Origin: Teredinibacter purpureus
GTDB lineage: Bacteria; Pseudomonadota; Gammaproteobacteria; Pseudomonadales; Cellvibrionaceae
DNA: 64,000 nucleotides
Reading direction: 5' to 3'
Assembly: GCF_014217335.1 (NCBI RefSeq)
Contig: NZ_CP060092.1
Location: 203,501 to 267,500 of the forward strand
Part shown: positions 16,962 through 26,098 of the stretch, piece after piece
Position numbering within the stretch: position 1 is the stretch's first letter
How the letters are laid out: each line of letters begins with the position of its first letter
The notes under the pieces: model-generated
Database searches by the model: none
Seen by the model: only the letters and a program-made list of their open reading frames with translations
What the model was told of the DNA's origin: nothing
Position numbers and translations under genes: made by a program

Positions 16962-19526
16962 CTAAAAATCAACACTCACACTCAGCACTGCGGTACGCCC
17001 TGCCGAAGTATTTTCTCGAACACCAAAAACAGTCGCGGTGTTATACCGTTGATCGAGTACATTTTTGACTGTTAATGTTACGTGAGCGGTTTCTCCGGCT
17101 AACGGAAGGTGGAGCCCTGCCCCAAGATCGATTGTGGTGTAAGCACCATAAAGCCAATTATTTTCGTTTTCGGCAAAGCGCTCACTCACATATTTAAAAC
17201 CACCGTTAAACGTTAAGTTTTCGTTAAGCGCATAAAAACCAAATAGGCTCGCGGTTTGTTCGGCCGCCAATGCAGGTACAAGCCCTGTATTTTCACCACT
17301 GGTAATTTCAGGCAGCATAAAGGACCCTGCCGCAATAACGTTAATATCGTCACTCGCTTGTAGCGATATATCCATGTCGATTCCTTGTACCCGCTGGCTG
17401 TAGGCTTGTTGAATGGTACGCACACCTTCAATGCGTTTTGTTTCAACAATATTTTCCTTTTCAATAGCGTAAACGGCCACGCCTGCAACCATTCGCCCTT
17501 CGAGCAATAGCGCTTTAAAGCCAGCCTCCACCTGTTGTGAAAACTCTGGATCAGCGGGTTGGTTACCGCTTGCATCCACAACACGGTTAACACGAAACCC
17601 TTCGTTGTAATTACTGAACAGTGAATAACGCTCACTGATTCGATACACCAAACCTAATTGCGTAGACCACTGCCAATACTTAGGCTGCGTGGCAGTTTGA
17701 CCATCGACCGCGACTTCTTCAGCCGTTAACAGCGAATAGCGCAGCCCCATTGACGCAACCCAATAGTCATTCAGTTCAATTGAATCTTGCGCATATAATC
17801 CCAACTCTTGAGTGTGCAGCTCTTGATGGTAATCGGCATAGGCATGATTAGCGGTGTTAGCCGAAAGCGTTAATGCAGCGATAACATCATCCAGCGCCTG
17901 CACCGTTTGCGCTTCTGTCCATGTTTGACCCGGCAATAAATCTCGCTCTTCAATAATGTACCGCTGCTCCACCTGTTGGCTTCGCCAATCTGCTCCAAAG
18001 GAAAGATGGTGCGTTGTTGACTGCCACGGTAATGTACCTTGCAACCCCAAACCGCCACTGGTAATGGTGCTTTGTGATTCTTCATCATAAAGCCCCCTTA
18101 CACGCCCCAAGCTAAACCGCCAATCAGGAGCATCCCAGCGCAGTACAATAGGTACTGCCAATTGGCCGCCTAAAAAGAACAGGGTAAAGTCGTCACCGAG
18201 TTCATCCAGGTTCACCAGTAAATCGTTGTTTAACAACGTATCAGTCGTTGTTCGTATGCCATAGCGGTATTCTTGCTGAACATTAAAACGTGCGTGGCCT
18301 CGCCATTCAGAGGAGAAGTAATGGCTTACTTCGGCAGAAAACAGATTGGAGTGCGATGTAAAATCCTCTTCTGACTGCCCCGCAACTTGGCTTAGCGTTG
18401 TACCTTGCCTCGAATCGTCGTAATCATTGAGCACGTCAAAATCACGGTCTAACACTTGCGATGATTGCTGGTATTCAAACCCAACATCCACCCGTGTATT
18501 GCCACTGGGTTGCCAGCTGAGCGAAGGCGCAAGCAGGTGCTGGTACAAATTGCTCAGTTCGCCAGACAAATCCTGCTTTTCGGTTGCCGCCACGAACCGG
18601 TATTGAATGTTATCAGCGGAGGTTAAACGACCATTGGTATCCAACTCGAATAAACCTCGGCCATTATCCCCCCCACCCATGCGCAGATGCGTAAAAGTAT
18701 CGTGCATAGGTTTTTTTCGAACAACGTTAATCACACCGCCGGGTTCGCCCTGACCGTACCGCAGCGTAGCGGGGCCTTTCACAACTTCGGCTTGCTGGAT
18801 ATTGACGGGCATTAAACGCACACCGGTGCGGCCGTCAAGCCGAAATCCATCGACATAAATACCTTGCCGTGCATAGCCGCGAATGCGTGCATCGTCATTA
18901 GTGTCCGACAAACCATCGCCAGGCAATACGCCACTAGCGTACTTCAAAATATCGTCGAGACTGGTCGCTTGAATATCTTCGATCAAGGTTTGAGGGAGCA
19001 CGTTGAAGAATCGGGATGAGTCAAAATAAGCCACGCCAGCGTGCAATTGTGTATTGGTGACCGTGTTATACCTAAACGGGTAGCGGCTGCCCGTAACGAG
19101 GAGTTCATCTATTATCGCTTGTTCGCTGTCAGTGCTCCGCGTGGTTTCTCCCGCTTCCGGCGTAGGAGGTTTAGCGGTAATCACGTAGGCGTCGCTCGTG
19201 GCGACATAAACAAACTCTAAGGCCGTGGAAGAGAGTAACAACCTTAGCGCCGTATCTGTTGGCAAAGGGCCTAGTACGGGTGTTGTACGATAGCCTTTGA
19301 GTAAATGCTGATCGGCAACGATAGTACTGCTCGATTGAATTGCAAACTCCACTAGGCCTGCCTGCAACGATTGTGCAGGCAAATCGAAAGCCCGAAGTGA
19401 CGCGACAATATTGGGCGTACCGCGAGTATCCGCGAAGACGGGTTTTACACAGCCAACCGTACTCCCTACCCCCATCGCAATAATTAATACGGCTGTAGCC
19501 AACGAGTGGCAATGACATTTATTCAT
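16962..19526 (-). CDS. TonB-dependent siderophore-type receptor with STN signalling domain
   Basis: An 854-residue outer membrane receptor. The start is taken at ATG 19526 (MNKCHCHSLATAVLIIAMG), which gives a signal peptide; a frame reaching 19598 adds an unlikely prefix. Residues about 45-95 (FDLPAQSLQAGLVEFAIQSS ... ALRLLLSSTALEFVY) form the secretin/TonB short N-terminal domain used to signal to FecR. The plug follows at about 165-290 (LPQTLIEDIQATSLDDILKY, GIYVDGFRLDGRTG, GPATLRYGQGEPGGVINVV). The beta-barrel ends in ...VLSVSVDF with a terminal aromatic. The FpvA/FhuE-like plug motifs favour a ferric siderophore as ligand, but the ligand cannot be read from sequence. Confidence 0.93.
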   Translation of the reverse strand: MNKCHCHSLATAVLIIAMGVGSTVGCVKPVFADTRGTPNIVASLRAFDLPAQSLQAGLVEFAIQSSSTIVADQHLLKGYRTTPVLGPLPTDTALRLLLSSTALEFVYVATSDAYVITAKPPTPEAGETTRSTDSEQAIIDELLVTGSRYPFRYNTVTNTQLHAGVAYFDSSRFFNVLPQTLIEDIQATSLDDILKYASGVLPGDGLSDTNDDARIRGYARQGIYVDGFRLDGRTGVRLMPVNIQQAEVVKGPATLRYGQGEPGGVINVVRKKPMHDTFTHLRMGGGDNGRGLFELDTNGRLTSADNIQYRFVAATEKQDLSGELSNLYQHLLAPSLSWQPSGNTRVDVGFEYQQSSQVLDRDFDVLNDYDDSRQGTTLSQVAGQSEEDFTSHSNLFSAEVSHYFSSEWRGHARFNVQQEYRYGIRTTTDTLLNNDLLVNLDELGDDFTLFFLGGQLAVPIVLRWDAPDWRFSLGRVRGLYDEESQSTITSGGLGLQGTLPWQSTTHHLSFGADWRSQQVEQRYIIEERDLLPGQTWTEAQTVQALDDVIAALTLSANTANHAYADYHQELHTQELGLYAQDSIELNDYWVASMGLRYSLLTAEEVAVDGQTATQPKYWQWSTQLGLVYRISERYSLFSNYNEGFRVNRVVDASGNQPADPEFSQQVEAGFKALLLEGRMVAGVAVYAIEKENIVETKRIEGVRTIQQAYSQRVQGIDMDISLQASDDINVIAAGSFMLPEITSGENTGLVPALAAEQTASLFGFYALNENLTFNGGFKYVSERFAENENNWLYGAYTTIDLGAGLHLPLAGETAHVTLTVKNVLDQRYNTATVFGVRENTSAGRTAVLSVSVDF

Positions 19527-19938
19527 ATTGTTATCGGTCAAAAAAGCGTAATGGCAGTCATTATGGCGCTGAAGTAAGCAGAATAAAAGCGGGCACAAAG
19601 TATGAGCTTACGCACTCCCCCACGACCCCAATAGGCGCCGTGCACGTTGCGACCACTGGTCTATCACATCTGTTTTTACCTACCTTTCAAACACTATAAA
19701 AACAAAACCTCGCGTACACGCACAATAAATCAATCAACATTGCCGTTATAATAGTATTTATAGAATTACCAACCGACCTCTTTTGCGAAACGCACTATAC
19801 CCAACCAAACGTCAACCTATACTTTAGTCTATAGCGCCCGCCGCTCAAGGGCTGCAGCCCTTTTCTCCGCCGTCACCAAACACGCTATTAGCTCCCTTTC
19901 ATCTTTCAATAACCCGAAAAAAACCGGCCACCCAAAGT

Positions 19939-19950
19939 GTAACCGGTTAC
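19939..19950. promoter_or_regulatory. Palindromic LacI-type operator upstream of the glucuronoyl esterase gene
   Basis: GTAACCGGTTAC is a perfect palindrome, identical at its core to the site before the mannanase gene (15277-15290). It lies about 190 bp upstream of the esterase ATG and 17 bp before a CRP-like site. The gap 19527-20140 is otherwise AT-rich promoter DNA for the divergent receptor and esterase genes. Confidence 0.6.
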
Positions 19951-19966
19951 CTTGTTGGTGTGTTTT

Positions 19967-19982
19967 TGTGACGCAGATCACA
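19967..19982. promoter_or_regulatory. CRP-like binding site upstream of the glucuronoyl esterase gene
   Basis: TGTGACGCAGATCACA has the full TGTGA-N6-TCACA core of CRP/Vfr sites. It adjoins the palindromic operator, the common layout for sugar genes under catabolite control. Direct evidence is only the sequence match. Confidence 0.6.
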
Positions 19983-20140
19983 CTTTTAAACCTAAGAGAC
20001 ACTTATCCAGATTAAATGTATACATGTATCCTTAAAAGGGTCGACTGTCGAAAATAGCGCCATATAATCAAATAGTCATATTGACAACATAGATAGCGAT
20101 ACGTCTATTTTTCTACATAAAAATAACGGAGAAACGCCTA

Positions 20141-22528
20141 ATGACAATGGCAAAAACCGTGGTTTCCAAACGAAAGCCACTTTTATCGACACTTTTCACA
20201 GGGCTATTGGCCACACTAGCCATTAACGCTTCAGCGCAAACAACTAACGACTTTGAACTGCGCATGTCCGGTGTTTCCGGCAGCGAGTCTGTAAGTTTGA
20301 CCGTTGGCGGTGTTACCGTGGACACATGGAACCCATCCACTAACATGCAGTCTTTTTCTGCAAGCACGACTCTGGGCGGTGAAGTTCGTGTTGAATTCAC
20401 TAACGACAACGACGGCAATTACGATGTGCAGGTTGATTACTTGGTAATTAACGGTTCTACCTTGCAAGCCGAAGATCAAGCTGAAAATACTGCAGCATGG
20501 GATAATACCTGTGGCGGTGGTGGTTACAGCGAAATGATGCACTGTAACGGTCATATTGCATTTGGTAACGTAGATGCAGTCACAGGTGGCAACCCCACCC
20601 CGACGCCTACACCAGCGCCAACCGCTACACCAACCCCAGTACCCACGGCGACCCCGACTCCGGTACCGACAGCAACACCTACTCCAGTACCAACGGCTAC
20701 CCCTACACCGGTACCGACTGCGACACCCACACCAGCACCAACCGCTACTCCTACCCCTGCACCCACTGCTGAGCCAGGCAACATCCTGAGCAATGGCGGC
20801 GCAGAAAGTGGTTTAACTAACTGGGACGGTCACTACAACGATGTTGAATTGAGCCAAGCACAAGCATTTGAAGGTTCTAACAGTGTTCTTGCGGCCAGCC
20901 GTTCTTCGAACTACCACGGTATTTTGTATAACTTGCCTACGCTGACTATCGGTCAAACCTACTATTTCTCTGCCTGGGCTCGCCTAGCAGACGGTGAAGG
21001 CTCTAACACCGTTAAGATGACCGTTCGCAATGTTGCCGGTTCTGGTACTGACTACTTCAACCTGCCGCAGGTCGATGCTACTGATAGTGCTTGGGTTCAA
21101 TTAACAGGCTCTTACACGCACGAAGCTGAAGGCGAGACGGATGTTTACATCGAGTCTGACGACGCTAATTTGGCTTACTATGTAGATGCCTTGTCGGTGA
21201 CGACTGAAGAGGTAGAGGCTACGCCTACACCAACGCCAGAACCCACACCAGCGCCAACGGCAACGCCCGCACCTACGGCAACACCAGCGCCTACGCCCAC
21301 CCCTCAACCAACTGCTACTCCGCAGCCAACGCCAACACCAGGCCCCAGCACGGGTTTCGAGCCGATGACGGAAGAAAACTCTGGCGATAGTTGTTATGTG
21401 GCCGATACTGGCTCCTACGCGTCTTTACCCGTGATAGATGAATTGCCTGATCCCTTTACGTTAATGGATGGCTCTCGCATGAGCACTAAAGACCAGTGGG
21501 CCTGTCGTCGCGCCGAAATCAGTGCGATGCATCAACGCTGGATCTACGGCGAGAAGCAAGAACCCACCGCAACCGTTACGGGTTCGGCTAGCAGTAATAG
21601 CATTACGGTAAATGTGTCGGATAACGGCAATTCCATCTCCTTTAATGCCAGTATCGAGCTGCCTAGCACAGGCTCTGCTCCTTACCCCGCTATGATCGGT
21701 ATCGGTAGTTCTAGCTTGAACAACAACGCACTGAAAAATAAAGGCGTTGCGATTATCAGCTTTCCTAACAGTGAAATCGGCCAACACAACGACACTGGCT
21801 CACGTGGCAAAGGTAAGTTTTTCGATATTTACGGCAGCAACCACAGTGCCAGTGCTTCAGTTGCATGGGCATGGGGCGTTAGTCGTTTGATCGATGCTCT
21901 CGAAAATACCAGCGGTCACAGCATTGATCCTTCACGTTTGGGAGCAACAGGTTGTTCACGTAATGGTAAAGGGGCCTTAGCCGTAGGCGCTATGGACGAA
22001 CGTATCTCCTTGGTTATTCCACAGGAAGGTGGTTCGGGTGGCGCAGCCGCATGGCGTGTTGCAGATGCACAGAAAGCCGATGGTGATAATGTTCAAACCG
22101 CAAGCCAGATCGTAACCGAGAACGTTTGGTTGTCTTCTGACTTCGAGCAATTTGCTGACAACGATACCGTCACCAAACTACCTGTCGACAACCACGAACT
22201 GTTGGCCATGGTTGCTCCACGCGGTCTACTCGTTATCGAAAACACCACACAGGAATGGCTTGGCAACAAAGCCACTTACACCGCGTCTATCGCAGCACGT
22301 GAGGTTTATAAAGCCTTAGGTATTGCTGATCGTATGGGTGTATCGCAAATTGGCGATCATGGTCATTGCTCATTCCCATCGTCACAACAATACGCCGTTG
22401 ATGCCTTTGTCGAGAAATTCCTCCTAGGCAACGACTCTGCTGACACCAGCGATATTGTTGAAACCGACGGCAATTTCTCGGTTGATACTAACCGCTGGAT
22501 GCCGTGGTCAACACCAACACTTCAGTAG
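20141..22528 (+). CDS. Secreted multimodular glucuronoyl esterase (CE15) with two binding modules
   Basis: A 795-residue exported protein; start ATG with GGAG 10 bp upstream. Signal peptide about 1-33 (ending INASA). Residues about 36-145 ([39 protein letters not shown]) look like a CBM60/CBM36-type calcium-dependent xylan-binding module. A proline-threonine repeat linker follows (about 152-212), then a CBM4/9- or CBM22-like beta-sandwich (about 214-350), a second proline-rich linker, and the CE15 esterase domain (about 415-770). Catalytic Ser is in GCSRNGKG (about 606), His in GDHGHCSF (about 739-741). CE15 enzymes cut the ester bond between glucuronoxylan and lignin. The two modules point to xylan as target. 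A terminator follows directly. Confidence 0.93.
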   Translation: MTMAKTVVSKRKPLLSTLFTGLLATLAINASAQTTNDFELRMSGVSGSESVSLTVGGVTVDTWNPSTNMQSFSASTTLGGEVRVEFTNDNDGNYDVQVDYLVINGSTLQAEDQAENTAAWDNTCGGGGYSEMMHCNGHIAFGNVDAVTGGNPTPTPTPAPTATPTPVPTATPTPVPTATPTPVPTATPTPVPTATPTPAPTATPTPAPTAEPGNILSNGGAESGLTNWDGHYNDVELSQAQAFEGSNSVLAASRSSNYHGILYNLPTLTIGQTYYFSAWARLADGEGSNTVKMTVRNVAGSGTDYFNLPQVDATDSAWVQLTGSYTHEAEGETDVYIESDDANLAYYVDALSVTTEEVEATPTPTPEPTPAPTATPAPTATPAPTPTPQPTATPQPTPTPGPSTGFEPMTEENSGDSCYVADTGSYASLPVIDELPDPFTLMDGSRMSTKDQWACRRAEISAMHQRWIYGEKQEPTATVTGSASSNSITVNVSDNGNSISFNASIELPSTGSAPYPAMIGIGSSSLNNNALKNKGVAIISFPNSEIGQHNDTGSRGKGKFFDIYGSNHSASASVAWAWGVSRLIDALENTSGHSIDPSRLGATGCSRNGKGALAVGAMDERISLVIPQEGGSGGAAAWRVADAQKADGDNVQTASQIVTENVWLSSDFEQFADNDTVTKLPVDNHELLAMVAPRGLLVIENTTQEWLGNKATYTASIAAREVYKALGIADRMGVSQIGDHGHCSFPSSQQYAVDAFVEKFLLGNDSADTSDIVETDGNFSVDTNRWMPWSTPTLQ
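20594..20771 (+). repeat. Imperfect 24-bp tandem repeat encoding a Pro-Thr linker
   Basis: About seven copies of a unit encoding PTATPTPV or PTATPTPA. Codon choice varies between copies, so the protein repeat is better conserved than the DNA, as expected for a selected linker. It joins the N-terminal xylan-binding module to the second binding module. Confidence 0.85.
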
Positions 22529-22577
22529 TCAGTTGTAACATTTTCGCTCTTCCTGCCTAAAATGGCAGGCTCCTTGA

Positions 22578-22609
22578 AACCGTCACACTGATGTGTGGCG
22601 GTTTTTTTT
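22578..22609 (+). terminator. Rho-independent terminator of the esterase gene
   Basis: ACCGTCACAC pairs with GTGTGGCGGT (one G-T pair) around a short loop and is followed by eight T. It lies 50 bp after the stop codon. The rest of the gap to 22788 holds a probable promoter for the degV pseudogene. Confidence 0.85.
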
Positions 22610-22788
22610 GTTTCCAATTGACTGAAACAACCTCTACCTTTTAATCGTGTTAAAGCATAAATTTTCATCCCAAAATATGCCTTACACCTCATCCAGCTAT
22701 AAACAATTGTGGCGTACAGTTCAACAGCTGATCAAAAATTGATACGCTGGCCTGCTGTTTGAGTTACCGATTTCCCTTGGAGTTATCT

Positions 22789-23733
22789 ATGTCTAGTGCC
22801 GTCATCATTGATTCAGGATGCGACCTACCCGAAAACTATGTGCGCAAAAACCCTATAAAAATCATGCCGTTAAATTTAATCATCAACAGCAAGGAAATGG
22901 CCAATACTCTTAATTAGCGTCAACGGTTAGGTATGATCAAAAATGGACTTCTGGATTTAGATGTTCAGGCAGGAACCTCTCCAACATCTGTCGAGCAAAT
23001 TCGCGAGCTCTACTTAAAACACGTAGTCACCGATTGCGATCTAGCCGTTGGTTTAATTATTGCAAAATCTCGCAGCCCAACATTCGACAATTGACTAGCT
23101 GCACAATCCAGTATTCTTACCGACTACCGTGGCGCTCGCCAAAAAGCCGGCGTACAAGGCCACCTTTCGATGCGTGTCATTAACTCCGGCAGTATGTTTA
23201 CAGGCCAAGGGCTTATTGCCGCACAAACGATTGAATCCGTTAAAAACAACCCAACAAAAAACCAAATTAGACCAATGGTTGAAGGGTTTAAAAACGAAGT
23301 ACAAGCTTTTGCTATTCCCGGCTCGATTGCTTATTTACACGAGCGCGCACGGCAAAAGGGTGATAAAAGCGTAGGGTTTTTAGCGGGGTTAATTGGCAAG
23401 GCTTTAGATATAGCCCCCATTATGCGCGCCTACCAAGACGACACCTCTGCGGTTGCCAAAGTGAAAGGCTATGAAAACGCCGTCAATCGAGTGTTAGACA
23501 GCGCAATAAAAGCCATTAAAAAAGGGTTAACGTCACACTATATTTGCGTCAGCATTGCAGACGAGCTCGATGCTCTACACACCTTTTCTCGCTACAGTGA
23601 TTTTTTAGCCGCTGCCGAAAACGCCAACCTAACCGTACTCACATCCGTTATGAATATGACTGGCGCCATTAATATTGGCCCCGGTTCATTTAGCCTATCG
23701 CTCGCAACCGATCAAGGCGAATTAAAATTCTAA
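22789..23733 (+). pseudogene. DegV family fatty-acid-binding protein, interrupted by two in-frame stops
   Basis: Reading from ATG 22789 in a single frame gives a DegV-like protein of 314 codons (start SSAVIIDSGCDLPENYV, then TSPTSVEQIRELY, then INSGSMFTGQGLIAAQTIES and a C-terminal MTGAINIGPGSFSLSLATD). The frame is broken by TAG at 22915-22917 and TGA at 23092-23094 with no frameshift. DegV proteins bind fatty acids, and some present acyl chains to fatty acid kinase. The last 187 codons from ATG 23170 remain open and could be translated alone, but lack the N-terminal binding lobe. Either two nonsense mutations inactivated the gene recently or the assembly has errors; stop readthrough is less likely. 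Confidence 0.8.
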
Positions 23734-23740
23734 ACAGCCT

Positions 23741-24397
23741 TTAGGCTTGTAGCCGCTGGCCAAATCGACGTCGATAATTGGCTGGCGCTACGCCCTGTAT
23801 TTTCTTGAAGACTCGCCGTAACACCTCTGCACTTGCAAACCCACTTTTATCCGCAATGGCTTCTAGCCCTATAACCGTATCTTCCAGTAAGGCCTTTGCT
23901 GCCTTAAAGCGCGCTTGCTCTACAAACTTACCCGGTGAAACGCCCACTTCGCGCGTAAAACTGCGCGAAAAATTGCGCTCACTCATGACCGCCCTTTGGG
24001 CTAACGAACCAATACAAAGATTATCGCGAGGGTGTTGATGGATATACGTGCACAAATCTCGAAACGTGTGGCTTTCGAGCGACTGGCTTTTCAGTAAATC
24101 GGAATACTGCGATTGCCCGCCTTCTCGACGATAATAAATCACTAACATGCGCGCGATGCTCATTGCCAAATCCCGCCCGTAATCCGCTTCAACGAGGGCC
24201 AGCGCCAAATCCATTCCGGTGGTGACACCCGCCGAGGTATAAGCATTTCCGTCGCGTATAAAAATAACGTCTTCTGCTACGGTTATATCCGTGCTTATGC
24301 GCGATAAATACTGAGTAACCGTCCAATGACTTGTGGCCCGTTTCCCATCCAACAAACCCGCTAATGAATAAAACAGGGAAAGTGTTGCGCAATACAC
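23741..24397 (-). pseudogene. GlxA-type AraC-family regulator, 5' truncated
   Basis: A 218-codon frame from GTG 24397. The first 60 residues (SLAGLLDGKRATSHWTVTQY, then VIFIRDGNAYTSAGVTTGMD) are the second half of a DJ-1/PfpI-like domain. Residues about 110-218 are an intact AraC helix-turn-helix pair (IGSLAQRAVMSERNFSRSFT, then IADKSGFASAEVLRRVFKKI). Full GlxA-like regulators are about 320 residues, so roughly 100 N-terminal residues are missing. The break coincides with the start of an opposite-strand DJ-1 remnant. The DNA-binding half might still be made if a promoter exists, but it probably is non-functional as a regulator. Confidence 0.75.
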
Positions 24398-24561
24398 GCT
24401 ACGTACGTGATGGGAAAATTGTAACCGCTGCGGGCGTTTCCGCAGGTATCGATATGGCGTTGTGGCTAGTAGGTGACATTAAAACGCCGGACTATGCACG
24501 ACGTGTACAACACTATATTGAATACTGCCCCCAACCGCCTTATGCCATACCCAGCGACTAA
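24397..24561 (+). pseudogene. DJ-1/PfpI family protein, C-terminal remnant
   Basis: The plus-strand frame carries RYVRDGKIVTAAGVSAGIDM, then LVGDIKTPDYARRVQHYIEY and a final stop. This is the C-terminal third of a DJ-1/PfpI protein of the isonitrile-hydratase/cyclohexyl-isocyanide-hydratase type. Upstream of about 24397 the frame loses all family resemblance, because that DNA belongs to the truncated GlxA-like gene on the other strand. An in-frame ATG exists at 24331 but would give a chimeric short product. Gene remnant, no function expected. Confidence 0.7.
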
Positions 24562-24657
24562 CGCTGAACGTAAAAACTATTGTGGTGGTGTTGGCGTGGT
24601 GCTTGGCAATGATAAGGCGCTAGCCAACAACACCCCAATGACCAGCACCGTTAAACA

Positions 24658-24876
24658 CTACAAACCATTTTCAACCATCTCTTTTATTGTTGTAGCCTTC
24701 ACAAAATGATCCAGTTGATGAAGTTCAATCCACCAAGTGGCCGCCTCCATTAGCAACGCTGGGTTGTCATTTTTATTCGCAAAGAAAGCATAAAACGAAA
24801 GGCCGACATTATCGCCCTTGCGTTCAATTTTTTTTGCGCAAACGTCAAGAACCTTATCTCTTAATGCTGCTCTCAT
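24658..24876 (-). CDS. Small conserved protein of unknown function (possibly DUF6500)
   Basis: A 72-residue soluble protein (MRAALRDKVLDVCAKKI, then FYAFFANKNDNPALLMEAAT, then WWIELHQLDHFVKATTI). The composition and the compact helix pattern look like a real small protein rather than a chance frame; it resembles what is recalled of the DUF6500 family, with no known role. It sits alone after the decayed DJ-1 region. The following gap (24877-25084) holds nothing recognised. Confidence 0.55.
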   Translation of the reverse strand: MRAALRDKVLDVCAKKIERKGDNVGLSFYAFFANKNDNPALLMEAATWWIELHQLDHFVKATTIKEMVENGL

Positions 24877-25084
24877 AACACACGCACACCCCCCTCAATA
24901 GATAATTTCACGCCCCTAAAGCGCAGCTTAACCCTTATGGTCTCACGTCACATTAAAATGGTTTTCACCATTAGCCAAACCTAAAAACAGGCTGCTAGAA
25001 GACTGCGATGCGGTAACGCTCGTAAAGAGGCGCCCAGCAAGTCTATGTGTGACACGGTGAGCACGCCCAACACGAAGCTATTAT

Positions 25085-26092
25085 TTAGCCCAGGCAGTCA
25101 GCGACAGAGTTACGCTCTTTTAATATGGGCATAAACAAATGGGTTCTATTGGAAAGACGCTCTTTGCCGGAGCTTAAATCGATGGCCAGTTCGGCCGCGT
25201 AACTGGCCATTTCTTCTACGGGATAATGCATGGTGGTGAGAGTGGGCCTACACGCTTTTGCGATGTATAAATCATCAAAGCCTACTACGGACACGTCTTC
25301 TGGTACCCGAATACCGGCATTTTGGAGTGCGTTCATTGCACCAACGGCCATTAAATCGTTATAAGCCACAACCGCTGTGAACTCGCAGCCATTTGCGATT
25401 AAAGCGTGAACGGCTTCTTCGCCTCCACGCATGTTGGCGGTAGATTCTTGTATACACGCGGGATCGATGGCAAGGTCGTTGGCTTTCATTGCGTCTGTCA
25501 CACCAATTAACCGCGATTTAGGGTCGTTATTCTGGTAGACACTGCTAATCACCGCAATTTTACGGTGCCCTCTTCGAATTAAATATTCGGTTACTTCCCT
25601 AGCACCCGCTTCGTTGTCGAGCCATACGCAGCGCTGCGCCAAGCTGGGAATAAAGCGGTTAATCAACACGAGGCCAGGAATTTCTTCTGCCAATTGGGTT
25701 AGCGTTTTTTCGTCGGAATATTCGCTGTGTAAGATAATCGCGTTACATTGATGCTCGCGTAGCGAATTAATCGCTTCTAGTTCTGTTTTGGTTTCGTATA
25801 GAGAATTACTCATAAGCATTTTTAGCTGTTGCTCACGTGCGGTAATTTCAACACCCGCCGCTAAACAACCAAAAAAAGTCATGGATAATTTTGGAGTAAC
25901 AACACCGATGGTATCACTGGTTTTACTCACCAGTGCACGCGCATTTGTGTTGGGCCGATACCCCAACTCTTGGATGACTTTTTTAACGCGCGCGCGACAG
26001 GCGTCGCCTACTTGGCCGCCGTCATGAACTACTCGCGATACGGTGGCAGTTGAAACACCGGCTACTCGCGCTACGTCTTTAATGGTTACCAT
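25085..26092 (-). CDS. LacI-family transcriptional regulator of the galactan operon
   Basis: A 335-residue regulator. The N-terminal helix-turn-helix and hinge are clear (TIKDVARVAGVSTATVSRVV, then ELGYRPNTNARALVSK). The periplasmic-binding-protein-like sensor domain follows (about 60-330; FTAVVAYNDLMAVGAMNALQ, VSVVGFDDLYIAKACRPTLT). It is the last gene of the GH53-GH53-GH2-MFS-LacI operon, 6 bp after the MFS gene, so it most likely senses galactose, galactobiose or a related sugar and represses the operon. The palindromes of type GTAA(A/C)CG(T/G)TTAC in the window are candidate operators. GalR-like regulators use similar sites. Confidence 0.93.
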   Translation of the reverse strand: MVTIKDVARVAGVSTATVSRVVHDGGQVGDACRARVKKVIQELGYRPNTNARALVSKTSDTIGVVTPKLSMTFFGCLAAGVEITAREQQLKMLMSNSLYETKTELEAINSLREHQCNAIILHSEYSDEKTLTQLAEEIPGLVLINRFIPSLAQRCVWLDNEAGAREVTEYLIRRGHRKIAVISSVYQNNDPKSRLIGVTDAMKANDLAIDPACIQESTANMRGGEEAVHALIANGCEFTAVVAYNDLMAVGAMNALQNAGIRVPEDVSVVGFDDLYIAKACRPTLTTMHYPVEEMASYAAELAIDLSSGKERLSNRTHLFMPILKERNSVADCLG

Positions 26093-26098
26093 AAATTT

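Noticed and set aside
20594..20771. Regular repeats considered as a CRISPR array
   Set aside because: Units are contiguous, without unique spacers, and encode a linker in frame; the same applies to 31580-31668.
20551..20793. Minus-strand valine/glycine repeat frame opposite the esterase linker
   Set aside because: It is the reverse complement of the Pro-Thr repeat; repeats always give such open shadow frames.
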